From assembly GCF_023101665.1 (NCBI RefSeq), contig NZ_CP082161.1:7732501-7796500 (forward strand): a stretch of 64,000 bases of DNA, given 5' to 3'. The notes beneath the pieces were generated by a model, which did no database searches, had not been told where the DNA came from, and was given only the letters and a program-made list of their open reading frames with translations. Source of the stretch: Bradyrhizobium sp. 195 (GTDB lineage Bacteria; Pseudomonadota; Alphaproteobacteria; Rhizobiales; Xanthobacteraceae). Within the stretch, counting starts at the first letter, position 1. Each line of letters opens with the position of its first letter. Shown one piece after another: positions 1 to 8,768 of the stretch. The translations under genes were made by a program, and so were the position numbers.

Positions 1-150
1 CAGGATGTCAGGATCAGCGTATTTCCGCCCTTCAGGCCGGCCGTCATTCTCGATGAAATCACCCGGTTGGCATTGTAGCGCGAACGCAAGCCGGGCGAGA
101 TCGGCAGCGGACAGCTGCTGCAAGCCTTGGTCGGCCAGCCGACCAAGGCT
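1..150 (-). pseudogene. Possible C-terminal remnant of an XRE-type regulator, cut by the left edge
   Basis: On the minus strand one frame stays open from about position 255 to the left edge. Its last 45 or so residues contain LARLAFALQCQPGDF, the pattern seen after the helix-turn-helix of Cro/C1-type (XRE) regulators, where the phrase AL.CQPGD is common. No start codon and no intact helix-turn-helix precede it in this frame. It is therefore either a degraded gene or one continuing left of the window with its head destroyed. The stretch from 150 to 550 shows nothing else I can support. The assignment is by motif only and weak. Confidence 0.3.
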
Positions 151-550
151 GCCGCGATCGCTCGGTGACGTTTGGCGAGCATCGCTAGGGGACTGGCTAC
201 ATCGTGGCGGCGTGGCCGACTTTTCCTGTTGAGATTGACCGCTATAACGTTAGCCTTCACCAGCAACGGATACTTGACGTAGCGCCGCTGGATCTGGCTT
301 GCGAGTCGTCGGGCGATCGCTTCAGCATCCTTTACCTCGTGAACTTGGGACCGCGAGGCGCAAGTATTTTTACTACGCTCCATCACGTCATCCTACGACT
401 ATCAACGAAGCCCGACGCGCCAAGTCGTCTGCATTCGACGCGAGCTACGCTGGCTCATCGAGAATATCGTTTTCTTGCGTCAGTCCGGGTGCCAACATCT
501 CGGCCATCTCGACCGTGATGTGTCGTGCGGCGGAGTGATGGAGAATACGA

Positions 551-766
551 ATGTCGGACGACAAATTCCTTACCCCCGAGGAAGTGTCTGCACGGTACCG
601 TGGTGAGGTCACAGTGGGCACGCTGCGGAATTGGCGCGCGATGCGAATCGGACCCGCATACGTCAAGATCGGCAAAGCCGTCTTATATCCGGTGGATGAA
701 CTTGACGCATGGGATCGAAAAAATCTTGTCATTTGTAGTGCGTCAAAAGGGCTGAACGTGAGCTAA
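551..766 (+). CDS. AlpA-like helix-turn-helix protein (excisionase or island regulator type)
   Basis: A small protein of 71 residues. It begins with LTPEEVSARY and continues into a predicted second helix around TVGTLRNWR, then a wing-like segment (IGKAVLYPVDELDAW). This is the layout of the AlpA/MerR-like winged helix family that acts as excisionase or transcription activator in integrative elements. A degraded paralogue with the same motifs lies at 11077-11309 (NWRMIKIGP, LGRAVLYPLSELEA). The start is the ATG at 551. The stop codon lies within a perfect 12-bp palindrome at 762-773. The role in island mobility is inferred from family and place; no target promoter is identified. Confidence 0.7.
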   Translation: MSDDKFLTPEEVSARYRGEVTVGTLRNWRAMRIGPAYVKIGKAVLYPVDELDAWDRKNLVICSASKGLNVS

Positions 767-845
767 CGTTAGCGCAGACCACGGAAAAACAGCCACTATC
801 GGCTCCACGTCCCCAACATTTTTGGGCAGACTAGTTAGCGCGGAC
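762..845. repeat. Palindrome and short direct repeats behind the AlpA-like gene
   Basis: GCTAACGTTAGC (762-773) is a perfect palindrome overlapping the end of the AlpA-like gene. The half TAACGTTAGC also occurs near 245-254. The string GTTAGCGCAGAC (768-779) recurs with one mismatch at 834-845. Such clustered small repeats could be binding sites for an island regulator or recombinase, but nothing proves it. The rest of 846-1292 carries no gene I recognise. Confidence 0.35.
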
Positions 846-1292
846 ATTTCAATGTGCTTACAGAATGGTGGTCAATGATCGGCGTGCCGCTCGAACATGC
901 CAACTCGATTTAAGGGGCTTACGGATGCGCTCAGATCCGCCCACTTGCTGCCGGTGGATAGGAAAAAGGGAATGAAAGGCTAGCTTCGCAAGACGCTTTT
1001 CTGCGAGCAAAGAAGCCCCTTTCCTCCGTCCAGATGCGATGGTTCTCTGCTCCCTTCTGGGTCACGACAGCTCGTGCACGCCTCAGCAAGCAGGTTTGAT
1101 GCGGTCGAGTCAGAAAGAACAATGGGCGAAACCAAATTCCTATTGTAGAGTCGATCGCAAGTGGAAGGGGGGCAAGATTCGTGGCGATAACAATGCAAAA
1201 ATTGGTGACGGGGCAGCACCGTTGATCGGGTATGGAATCTGTAGTCTCAGATCGCACCGCACTGGCTCGTTTGATGGAGGTAGTGTGCTGAC

Positions 1293-2297
1293 GTGACTAG
1301 CCTGGCTGTTTGGTTGATGGAGATCGATGACACGCAGCTCGAGGAGTTCATCGAACTGTGGGTGGAGCGTCGCTCTCAGCAATATGATCGGGTCGAAAGA
1401 ATAGGCGCGGCGAATGACAAGGGCCGCGACCTGATCGGCTTTTTGACCCGCGCCCGGCATGAAGGGGCTTGGCATCTCTTTCAATGCAAGCGGAAGACGC
1501 GAGGCGGCAAGCTTGGCAAGTCCGAGGGGCTTGCCGAACTCGGCAAGGTGTTTTTCCATCATTGTCGAGGCGTCTACAAAAGCCTGCCCGAAAAATATGT
1601 GTTCGTCGCGCCGCGCGGCATCGTCGGCTCGTTGATGGACTTGATCAATAACCCCTCGACGCTGAAAGCCGCGTTGATCGATGGGTGGGACGAGCACTGC
1701 TCCGGGAGCATAACCCGGCGAGAAACGGTGGCGTTGACACCAGAGATTAAGGCAGCGATCGACGGCTTCGATTTCTCACGCGTCGAGCATCTGACGGCAC
1801 CGATGCTCGTAAAGGACCAGGCCGCGGGGCCAGCTTTGTCCAAGGTGCTTGGGTTGATACCAGATGAGGCACCCGCGGGCGAAGCGCCGCAGGCCATTCA
1901 GCCGGAGGAGGCGCAGTACGTCGAGCAGCTCCGTCACGTCTATGGAGAGGCCAGCGGCAGCACCTTCATGTCGGCCGACGACGTCCTTGCGCATGCGGAT
2001 CACGGCGAGCATTTCCGCGATCAACGCACGCGCTTTTTCGAAGCGGCCTCGTTCAAGCGGTTTCACCGGGACAATACTGCTCCGGGCGCGCTTGTGACGT
2101 TTGAAGGCGACGTCTATCACGGCGTCATCGAAGTGCACCGCGATCGCTACGAGACGCTTCTTCGACGCGTCGACGCGGTCATGAAGCACGCATCGATCCT
2201 GCCGGCGAGTTTGATCGGCCGTACTGTGCGCATCCCCGTAAAACAGGGGATTTGCCATCATCTCGCGAATGACGGGCGGCTGAAATGGGCGCCGTAG
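1293..2297 (+). CDS. ABC-3C system effector: Mrr-like nuclease domain plus ABC-3C C-terminal domain
   Basis: 334 residues. The first part has the restriction-endonuclease core layout: GRD at residues 44-46, then QCK at 64-66, which fits the D...(Q/E)xK active site of Mrr-like enzymes that cut DNA. The remainder matches the C-terminal domain of ABC-three-component conflict systems as I recall that family, in which this domain tethers an effector to an ATPase. The GTG at 1293 has GGAGG about 12 bases before it; the ATG at 1317 is an alternative start. The next gene overlaps it by 13 bp, so the two are translationally coupled. This reading frame is intact, unlike those of its two partners. The inferred role is antiphage or anti-plasmid defence, with the nuclease as effector. 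Confidence 0.7.
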   Translation: MTSLAVWLMEIDDTQLEEFIELWVERRSQQYDRVERIGAANDKGRDLIGFLTRARHEGAWHLFQCKRKTRGGKLGKSEGLAELGKVFFHHCRGVYKSLPEKYVFVAPRGIVGSLMDLINNPSTLKAALIDGWDEHCSGSITRRETVALTPEIKAAIDGFDFSRVEHLTAPMLVKDQAAGPALSKVLGLIPDEAPAGEAPQAIQPEEAQYVEQLRHVYGEASGSTFMSADDVLAHADHGEHFRDQRTRFFEAASFKRFHRDNTAPGALVTFEGDVYHGVIEVHRDRYETLLRRVDAVMKHASILPASLIGRTVRIPVKQGICHHLANDGRLKWAP

Positions 2298-2739
2298 GCG
2301 AGAGCGAGTTCGGAGGATTGTTCAACTCTCCTCTCGAGGCCGGCATCAGGGCCGTCGTCGTGCTGGAGCATTTACGGCCGGAGACGTTGGACCTTGCCGA
2401 AATGGTCCTGTTCGACCATGTCGTCGTGCATACCGCCGATCTTGGTGGCCCGCCTAGCCTGCATCCCGAGATTCCCGGTCGAAAGGGCGAGCTTTTGGTT
2501 CGCCGAAGATTGGTCGAGTCAAGCTTGCAGCTCATGCAGCGATGTCATCTCGTTGACCAGGAGGGGGCCGAGGAGGGTATTATTTATCGCGTCTCCGAAG
2601 AGGCCGCAGCCTATGTCGAGCTGCTCGAAACGGACTGCTCGGTGCAGATGAAGGCTTGTGCACGCTGGCTGCCGAGCAGGTAAAAAACCACGGCAAGACG
2701 CAGTTCAAGCGGTTGGTGCGGGAGCGGATCGGTGATTGA
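2285..2739 (+). pseudogene. ABC-3C middle component (MC2-like), frameshifted near its end
   Basis: The first frame gives FNSPLEAGIRAVVVLEHLRP, the opening typical of the middle component of ABC-3C systems, a small winged-helix-like adaptor between ATPase and effector. This frame stops at 2683 after ARWLPSR. A different frame from about 2671 gives AEQVKNHGKTQFKRLVRER and stops at 2739, which is the expected C-terminal tail. A one-base deletion near 2668-2671 explains both (ARWL-AEQV). The loss affects only the last 25 or so residues, so partial function is conceivable. It overlaps the upstream nuclease gene and precedes the ATPase by 26 bp, forming a three-gene operon. Confidence 0.65.
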
Positions 2740-2765
2740 ACCGATGCCTTCCAGACAGGCTCGAC

Positions 2766-3818
2766 ATGAGCTTAGCGGATCCAGCGCGCGTCCTTCTTCT
2801 CCGGCTTACGATTACCGGGCCCGGAAAAAAGCCCGTCACCCTCATGTTCGAGGAGCGCATCAATGTCGTTTGGGGCGCCTCCAATAGCGGCAAATCCTAT
2901 ATCGTCAAGGCGCTCGACTTGATGTCGGGCGCCAAGACGCCCCTCCCGCCTATCACCGAAGCCCAAGGCTACGACAAATGCTGGCTTGAGCTTGAGCTTC
3001 CTGTGAGCCGCACGGTGACGTTATCGCGGGCGATGAAGGGCGGAGATTTCGGCCTCCACATCGGTTCGATAGATCCGGAATCGGCTGGTCGGCTGCTCGG
3101 ACGCTGTCCTGGGATCATCGCGGAAAGGGCGAGAGCCTGTCGGGTTTTCTGCTTGGCGAACTCGGAGTCGGCGCGAAGGAAATCGCTCGAACGCTGACGG
3201 GCGAGAAGAGCGCTTTCACATTCCGGCACTACGCTGCTTTTGTTTACACCGAAGAAACGAACATGATGGGGGAGTGGAGCCCCATCCGAATTTCAGACCG
3301 CAGCGGCGAGACGTTCGACAAGAATGTTCTGAAATTTATCCTGACTGGGGTCGATGATTCCGCGATCGTCACCACGCAAAGCGCAGATTCCCAGCGAACC
3401 GCGAATTCGGGAAAGGTTGAGATCATCGACGAAATGATCGTGGCCGCGCAACTGGAGTGGGAACGCGACTATCCCGGCGAGCCGGACCTGAACGACCAGG
3501 CGGAAAAGCAAACCGCGTCGATCCGCGACCTTCAGCAGACGATGTCGGATCGGCAATCGCTTTTGGATGAGCTCCGCCTGGATCGTCGGTCGAGAATAGA
3601 CTCCCTCAGAGACGCCCAGGAACGTCGGACGGAGATCACACTCTCGCTCGGACGATTCGCTCTGCTCAAGAGTGTTTACGAAAGCGATCTGCAGCGGCTG
3701 GCCTCGCTCGAGGAAGGCGGTGCGGCGTTGCTGGCGGGCGCGTAGGCCCTGCCCGCTCTGTGGCGCGGATCCATCGCATCAGAAGCATGCGCATGGCATT
3801 GACACGGATCGAAGGTGA
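2766..3818 (+). pseudogene. ABC-3C SMC/RecF-like ATPase, frameshifted and 3'-truncated
   Basis: From the ATG at 2766 the product has a Walker A motif, GASNSGKS (residues 37-44). It reads cleanly to IGSIDPESAG, then leaves frame. The continuing frame (TLSWDHRGKGESLSGFLL, then residues through 3743) is offset by one base, so a single deletion lies near 3085-3100. A second shift at 3742-3746, apparently an inserted T, moves to the frame giving PCPLCGADPSHQKHAHGID, the zinc-hook-like CPxCG motif of this family. An in-frame TGA at 3816 ends it. The C-terminal half, with the ABC signature and Walker B, is missing; the next sequence is unrelated. The protein cannot be a working ATPase. The family call is firm on motif order, though not searched. 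Confidence 0.7.
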
Positions 3819-3824
3819 CGTCTT

Positions 3825-5027
3825 TTGCCGGTTCGCAAGGCACCGGTGATCGGCGGGGTTGTATTGAGCCCGCAAGACACCACGCTGGCAGAAGTTTGGG
3901 GGATTCTTTTGTCTCGATCAACCGCGCTTGGTGGGAGCATCTCGCTCCAAAGGCCGATGCATCGGCGGTTTCGCGAAGTCGAGACGTTGCTGAGGCAATG
4001 GTGTCGTTCGGAATATGGTGCACGATGGCTCACCATGGCGATGCAGGAGCACGGAGTGATCCGAGTCAAATCGGGCCAGTTCATTCCGGTTGTCCATTTC
4101 GTCGCTCTCGGCGACAGACCGGTTTTCATTGCGCCACAGTCCAAGGTCAGACCAGGGCACCGAATGGTGGGGCCTGATCAGTTTCGATCGGGTCATACGC
4201 TTGACGAAGGCGAACTCGCGCTGCGGCCGGAAATTCGGTTCGATGTCGTTGAGGATTATACCCTTCTTGCGGCAGCGGCGCGAGGAGACACATCTACGCA
4301 CATCGCAGGCGTTAAGGAGCCAAGCCAAGTCTTTTCGGCGCCGGCGCGTCTTCTGCTGGCTCCCGATGCGTTTCCGAAGAAGGCTTACGTGCTCTATCAG
4401 CACATTTTCGGCGCGGGACCATCCTATCCTGACGATGGGTTTTTCTATATCGGCGTCACCACTCGAAGCTGGCAAAAGCGGTGGGCAGAACACCGGCGGG
4501 CAGTCGAGACCGGCAGCCCGTTGCTGTTCCATCGCAAGCTGCGGGAAGAGATGGGTGCAGGCCGGGTGACCTACATCCACCACAAGGTCATGGCTGTCAC
4601 CGACGACATCGAACGGCTCTACGCCACAGAGGAATGGCTCGTGGACGGGCACTGGCATGATGAGCGGCGCCTGAACATGACTCCCGGCGGAAAGTCTGGG
4701 CTGCGGTATCTTCGCGAGCACGGCATGTTGGCTGAACGGGTGGTGCCGATGCCCGACGAACGTGATCGCCTAGTCGAGGCTTGGCTACGCGAGCATCCGC
4801 GGAAGGGCCTGCCCGCCCCCTGGGTTTCGGAGAAATGGAAGAACGATGCGTGGGCGGTGGCGCAGATCTGTGGCCGAGATGACCGCCTGTCCGTCGAGCA
4901 GGTCCGCGCGATTCGGGAACTGTCGAGGATCCATTCGGCAGATGTCATCGCCGAGCGCATCGGCGCGCGGAATAGAGACCAGGTACAGCGAGTGATCGAT
5001 GGAGAGACCTACACACGCGTGACCTAA
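3825..5027 (+). CDS. GIY-YIG nuclease-domain protein of unknown role
   Basis: 400 residues from a TTG at 3825; the true start is uncertain because the same frame runs back to the TGA that ends the ATPase remnant, and an ATG at 3957 is an alternative. Residues 187-275 carry a GIY-YIG-like fold: YVLYQ (188-192), FFYIG (206-210), RW.EHRR around Arg219, and a late acid in ATEEWLVDG (269-270). These correspond to the two tyrosines, arginine and glutamate of the nuclease. The flanks, about 185 residues before and 125 after, are not recognised. Lying where the ABC-3C ATPase should end, it may have replaced that gene's 3' half by recombination. It could be a homing-type or defence nuclease. Confidence 0.6.
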   Translation: MPVRKAPVIGGVVLSPQDTTLAEVWGILLSRSTALGGSISLQRPMHRRFREVETLLRQWCRSEYGARWLTMAMQEHGVIRVKSGQFIPVVHFVALGDRPVFIAPQSKVRPGHRMVGPDQFRSGHTLDEGELALRPEIRFDVVEDYTLLAAAARGDTSTHIAGVKEPSQVFSAPARLLLAPDAFPKKAYVLYQHIFGAGPSYPDDGFFYIGVTTRSWQKRWAEHRRAVETGSPLLFHRKLREEMGAGRVTYIHHKVMAVTDDIERLYATEEWLVDGHWHDERRLNMTPGGKSGLRYLREHGMLAERVVPMPDERDRLVEAWLREHPRKGLPAPWVSEKWKNDAWAVAQICGRDDRLSVEQVRAIRELSRIHSADVIAERIGARNRDQVQRVIDGETYTRVT

Positions 5028-5107
5028 ACGACGACGTCCGCCCAGCATTCATTGAAACGCCGCGCTCACGTTCGTGTGCAAACAAAATGCGAACTGCTTC
5101 GCCTTGG

Positions 5108-5863
5108 TCAGAGAGGGCGATCCCAATCCGCACAACCGGCCAGTTTTATGAACTCCGAAGTGGGATGAACATGCACCTGGCGGATGAATTTGCTCGGAAG
5201 AGGCCGCTTGATATTGTCTTCGACATGGCTCGACCTTCGGCTTGGTGCGCCTTGGGCGAGGACAAACCTCTGGCCGATATTCATCGCCAAACGTAATCCA
5301 CGATCGCCACCACACCACGCAATCGGGATCTCCGCTTCCACGATTGCCGGCTTCCCAAGCGCGGCAATGATCGGACCAATTTCCGGGTCGGAGTCATGAG
5401 AGTTATAGACGGCCTCGCCGCCCTAGAACCGGAGGAGATCGCCGATCCCACTTTCTCCCGCGAGGCCGGGCCTGAAAAAGCAGAACCACAACATGCCAGC
5501 ACGATATTTTTCGGCAGCCTGATTGGCCTTCGTGAGGCGATCACCGTGACTGGCGGAAAGCAGTCCCGTCCGCACGGCAGTACCAATCCGGCGCGATACA
5601 AGACCAATGTCGAGCACTGTCATTCCGTTGTTCTTGATGTCCTCGACCTCGTGATCGGCGAGTCGAGTGCAGTGCCAGCCGACGATGCTATAGGGCTGCA
5701 GTGCATCAACCACGCTGTAGATCGCCGCATCGTAACGGCTGCTCAAGGGGCCAACTTCCTGTGAGAGCAGTGTCGCGTGATGCTCCGATAGAACAGCGAC
5801 AAGATCAGAGGGCCATGTATCGGGTCGATCAAGGTCAATGATCTCGCGGCTAAGGCTGTTCAT
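5108..5863 (-). pseudogene. Third gene of the SMEK cassette, interrupted by an amber codon
   Basis: Reading from the ATG at 5863 (MNSLSREIID), one frame runs to 5108 with a single internal TAG at 5423-5425, codon 147 of 251. The residues on both sides, LLRF then GGEAVYNSHDSD, look like one continuous protein with Trp lost (TGG to TAG). The start overlaps the stop of the preceding gene as ATGA, so the pair is translationally coupled. A notable motif is GWHCTRLADHEVEDI near residue 55. I do not recognise the family; the early HCTRL block and the late WGGEA-type block may mark a distinct enzyme-like domain, but no function is claimed. Confidence 0.55.
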
Positions 5864-6566
5864 CTTCCGCCGCTCTCCGGTGCTGCAGCGGCCGCCATGA
5901 CGCGGCCACGCTGATGTCTCAGCATCAACATGGCGAGGATCGACATGGAGGTCAGCCGAGAAACCCTGGAAAACGCGTCGCATACCTCGTAATAGACTGC
6001 CTCATCCTGCTTGGGGTCAATACCGCTGATCGCAAGCATCGCAATACGCGTCTCCGAATCCGTGTCGGTGATCGCGGTGAATAGATGCCGAAAGCTGAGA
6101 TGCACGAAGTCGGACGTTCGATCCAGGGATGCTCCTCGGCAAGCTTCTTTTTCAAGAACGCATCGGTGAGGCGTTCGGGCTTGCCGCCTCCGACCGGTGT
6201 ACCGGACATTAGGCGATCGAACGTGCGCTCGCCTTTGAGAAGCTTTTGAACATCGGCCTCGATGTCTCCCATCATCGTCAGTCCGTTGATGCGCATCGCA
6301 GTGTCGATCTGCGTACGCAACAAGATCGTGGCCGAAGGAAAGTTCTTCGTTTCAATCAACGTCCGGAAACCGCGCGATTGTGAGAGCGTCCTCTGGGTGG
6401 CGCCGAGGATGAAGAAGTCAACGATGTTGACGGCACCGTCGGGAAGCATCTCATGGGCTTTGGCGACAAGCTCCTGCTCCAGTTTCTCGATACCGTCGAG
6501 CCGATGCTTCAATGTTCGCGGCATCGGCGCGCTGTTCACCTGCGTCACTTTGTTATCCTTCAACAC
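5860..6566 (-). pseudogene. Second gene of the SMEK cassette, helical protein with one frameshift
   Basis: The ATG at 6566 opens a helix-rich product containing GATQRTLSQSRGFRTLIE and a later R.QIDTAMR block. It reads well to HPWIER and then leaves frame at about 6110-6120. The adjacent frame continues as DFVHLSFRHLFTAIT to a stop at 5860 that overlaps the next start (ATGA). The conceptual protein is about 234 residues. The family is not identified; the Arg/Gln-rich helices resemble uncharacterised helical proteins found beside nucleases, but this is only an impression. It lies 28 bp after the SMEK-like gene and belongs to the same operon. Confidence 0.5.
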
Positions 6567-7386
6567 ATATGGAACCTGGCCGAGAGCACGTGCGTCAGAA
6601 CTCGCTGAAATCGAGATTGACCAAGGGCCGGGCGAGAGGAATCCCGTTCTGCTTTGCGTAGTCTACAAGCTCGTACTCGAACCCCTCAGACGTGCCGGCG
6701 AAGTATATGTACCAATACCTGCTGTCGTTCTCGTCGTCAGGATCACTGAGATCGATGAAGTTGTATTCGCGGAGCAGTCGAACCTCGCCCTCGCTGTCAG
6801 GATAGCTGGAAATTCTGTCAAGCCGATCGACGTTAATCTCCATTCCGTGCCAAGTGCTGCCGCGGCGCTGTTCCGTCTCACGGCGCTCAATCATCATTGT
6901 CAGAAACTCCCGCGTGATGCGAGCGAGTTTGGCGAGGTTCTCAGAAACGCGTTTGAAGTCGGCCTCCCCCTTGCCGGTCAGGTCATCCAACCCCTCCGCT
7001 CGCAGGTACGCTTTGAATTTGGATAAATCGGACATGCGCGGCTTCGGGATCGCCTCGATGTAATCGGCGACGTTGGTCTGGAACCTCCCGTTCTCGTCGG
7101 GAATCTCTAGCTCGATCCGCACACGCGCCAGTTCGGCACGAACATGATTATAGAGCGTTTGCAGCACGTCGACGGGCAGGTCCATACAGCGTTTGCACAG
7201 GATGTGGATGTCCCAGATGTCCTCTTCCTTGAATCCGGTTGGGGCACATTGGTCGGGATCGAGCGTACAGGATCCCTGCTTCGAGCCCAGAATGAGGACC
7301 TTGATCGTTGGGAACGCGTCCAGTTGCTCTTGCGTGAGTTTAGCCAACGTTTCATTGACCTTGCCGCTAGTGCGTTCGGCCGTGAC

Positions 7387-7406
7387 CTAGTGGATCGAAT
7401 CTAACA
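7387..7406 (+). repeat. IS630 left terminal inverted repeat
   Basis: It starts CTAGTGG and ends CTAACA. It pairs with the complement of 8519-8538 at 15 of 20 positions. The TA at 7388-7389 is the target duplication, so the element proper starts at 7390. Confidence 0.75.
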
Positions 7407-8466
7407 CTTGGTGCCCTCTTTTGACGGCGGCGATGATTTTGTCGGGATTGGCCGTCCATGTGAAGGGCTTCGGGTTTGCGTTGGTCTCAGCCACGAAGCG
7501 GTTGATTGCGGCCTGGAGATCGACGACGGAGTGGAAGACACCGCGCTTCAATCGACGCCGGTTAAGTTTGGCGAAAAATCCCTCGACGGCGTTGAGCCAG
7601 GAGCACGAGGTTGGCGTGAAATGGAAGACGAAACGCGGGTGGCGATCGAGCCAGGCGCGAACGTTTGGATGCTTGTGGGCGGCATAGTTGTCGAGAATGA
7701 CGTGGATGATCTTACCTGCCGGAACTTCCGCCTCGATGGCGTTCAGAAATCGAATGAGTTCCTGATGACGGTGGCGCTGCATGTTGCGGCCGATCACCGT
7801 GCCGTCGAGGACGTTGAGTGCGGCAAACAGCGTCGTGGTGCCGTGCCGCTTGTAATCGTGTGTCATGGTTCCGAGCCGGCCCTTCTTCAGCGGCAGGCCC
7901 GGCTGGGTGCGATCGAGGGCCTGAATCTGGCTCTTCTCGTCAACCGACAGCACGATCGCGTGGGCCGGCGGATCGACATAGAGCCCGACGACGTCACGCA
8001 GTTTGGCGACGAAGTTCGGATCGTTCGAGAGCTTGAACTGTCGGCATCGATGAGGCTGGAGCCCGTGCGCCTTCCAGATTCGACGGACCGCGCTGGCACT
8101 GATACCGCTCGCTTGGGCCATCAGGTCGGCCGTCCAGTGGGTCGTCTCAGTCGGCGGATCGGCCAACGTCAGAGCGACCACACGCTCGGCCACCTCCGGG
8201 CCGAGCCCAGGGATCCGCGAGGGGCGCGTCTTGTCTCGCAGGAGACCATCGACGCCTTCTTCCATGAAGCGCTGCTGCCAGCGCCAAACGCAGGTCTTGG
8301 ATGTGCCAGTCCGGCGCATGATCTCGTTGGTGCCGACGCCGTCGGCGCTCAGAAGCACAATGTCCGCTCGCCAAGCGTGCTTCTGCGGGGCGTTACGGTC
8401 CCTGATGATCGCTTCAAGCCGACGGCGATCTGGTCGTGTGATCTTGATGGATATCCCGGTGCGCAT
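7387..8466 (-). CDS. IS630-family transposase
   Basis: 359 residues from the ATG at 8466 (MRTGISIKI), the usual opening of this group; an upstream TTG would add eight residues. An N-terminal helix-turn-helix lies around GVGTNEIMRRTGTSKTCVWR, and the DDE catalytic triad is visible as D176 (LSVDEKSQ), D259 (ILDNYAAHKH) and E295 (NAVEGFF). It catalyses cut-and-paste movement into TA targets. The gene ends exactly at the element's end: the last codon CAC is the element terminus, and the stop codon TAG is supplied by the duplicated TA plus the next flanking base. The frame is undamaged, so it may be active. Confidence 0.9.
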   Translation of the reverse strand: MRTGISIKITRPDRRRLEAIIRDRNAPQKHAWRADIVLLSADGVGTNEIMRRTGTSKTCVWRWQQRFMEEGVDGLLRDKTRPSRIPGLGPEVAERVVALTLADPPTETTHWTADLMAQASGISASAVRRIWKAHGLQPHRCRQFKLSNDPNFVAKLRDVVGLYVDPPAHAIVLSVDEKSQIQALDRTQPGLPLKKGRLGTMTHDYKRHGTTTLFAALNVLDGTVIGRNMQRHRHQELIRFLNAIEAEVPAGKIIHVILDNYAAHKHPNVRAWLDRHPRFVFHFTPTSCSWLNAVEGFFAKLNRRRLKRGVFHSVVDLQAAINRFVAETNANPKPFTWTANPDKIIAAVKRGHQVLDSIH

Positions 8467-8537
8467 GCGCGAGACTCGCACGCGCGCCAAACAAAGGGAA
8501 TCCCTAAAGGGACTCTTATGTTAGGCAGGAACCACTA
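7388..8537 (-). mobile_element. IS630-family insertion sequence, about 1.15 kb
   Basis: The element body is 7390-8535, flanked on both sides by TA (7388-7389 and 8536-8537), the target duplication expected of IS630/Tc1-mariner elements, within CTAG on each side. The ends are imperfect inverted repeats: 7387-7406 and the complement of 8519-8538 agree at 15 of 20 positions, starting CTAGTGG and ending CTAACA. It carries one transposase gene filling nearly the whole element. It has interrupted the SMEK-like gene. Confidence 0.85.
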
Positions 8538-8538
8538 G
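8519..8538 (-). repeat. IS630 right terminal inverted repeat
   Basis: Read on the minus strand it begins CTAGTGGTTCC and ends CTAACA, matching the left end at 15 of 20 positions. The TA at 8536-8537 is the second copy of the target duplication. Confidence 0.75.
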
Positions 8539-8768
8539 AAGGCCCATCCGCTGGTTTCGTCGCCGAGATCGAGGCCGGGGAAGTTGCTTCGCTCCTCGTT
8601 AAGATTTCGCAACGTTAGCGACCAGAGGTGGTTGAGTGTAGTCTTTATAAAGTCCTCAAGATACTTGTTGAGGTCCGTGAGGCCGAGTTTCCCTCGCGTC
8701 GATACTTGTCCTGAAACATCACTCAACGCATCGACAATCTCGCCTATGAAGTATCCCCTCGTGAGCAT

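Larger units (their letters stand above)
6595..8768 (-). pseudogene. SMEK-domain-like protein split by an IS630-family insertion
   Basis: Two open pieces on the minus strand join into one protein. Piece one (8768-8538, 77 residues) ends GLDLGDETSGWAF. Piece two (7386-6595, 263 residues) begins VTAERTSGKVNETLAKL. In the SMEK family as I recall it, a LDLGD segment is followed directly by a QVT segment, so the IS sits exactly inside this conserved stretch and the missing codon is that for Gln. Both pieces are in the same frame once the element is removed. The restored product is about 341 residues. SMEK proteins occur in predicted conflict systems; the C-terminal part here is not recognised. It heads a three-gene operon whose two following genes are also damaged. 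Confidence 0.6.

Noticed and set aside
3085..3100. Programmed frameshifting in the ABC-3C ATPase
   Set aside because: No slippery heptamer with a downstream pseudoknot is evident, a second shift and a truncation follow, and neighbours show the same kind of damage, so decay is simpler.
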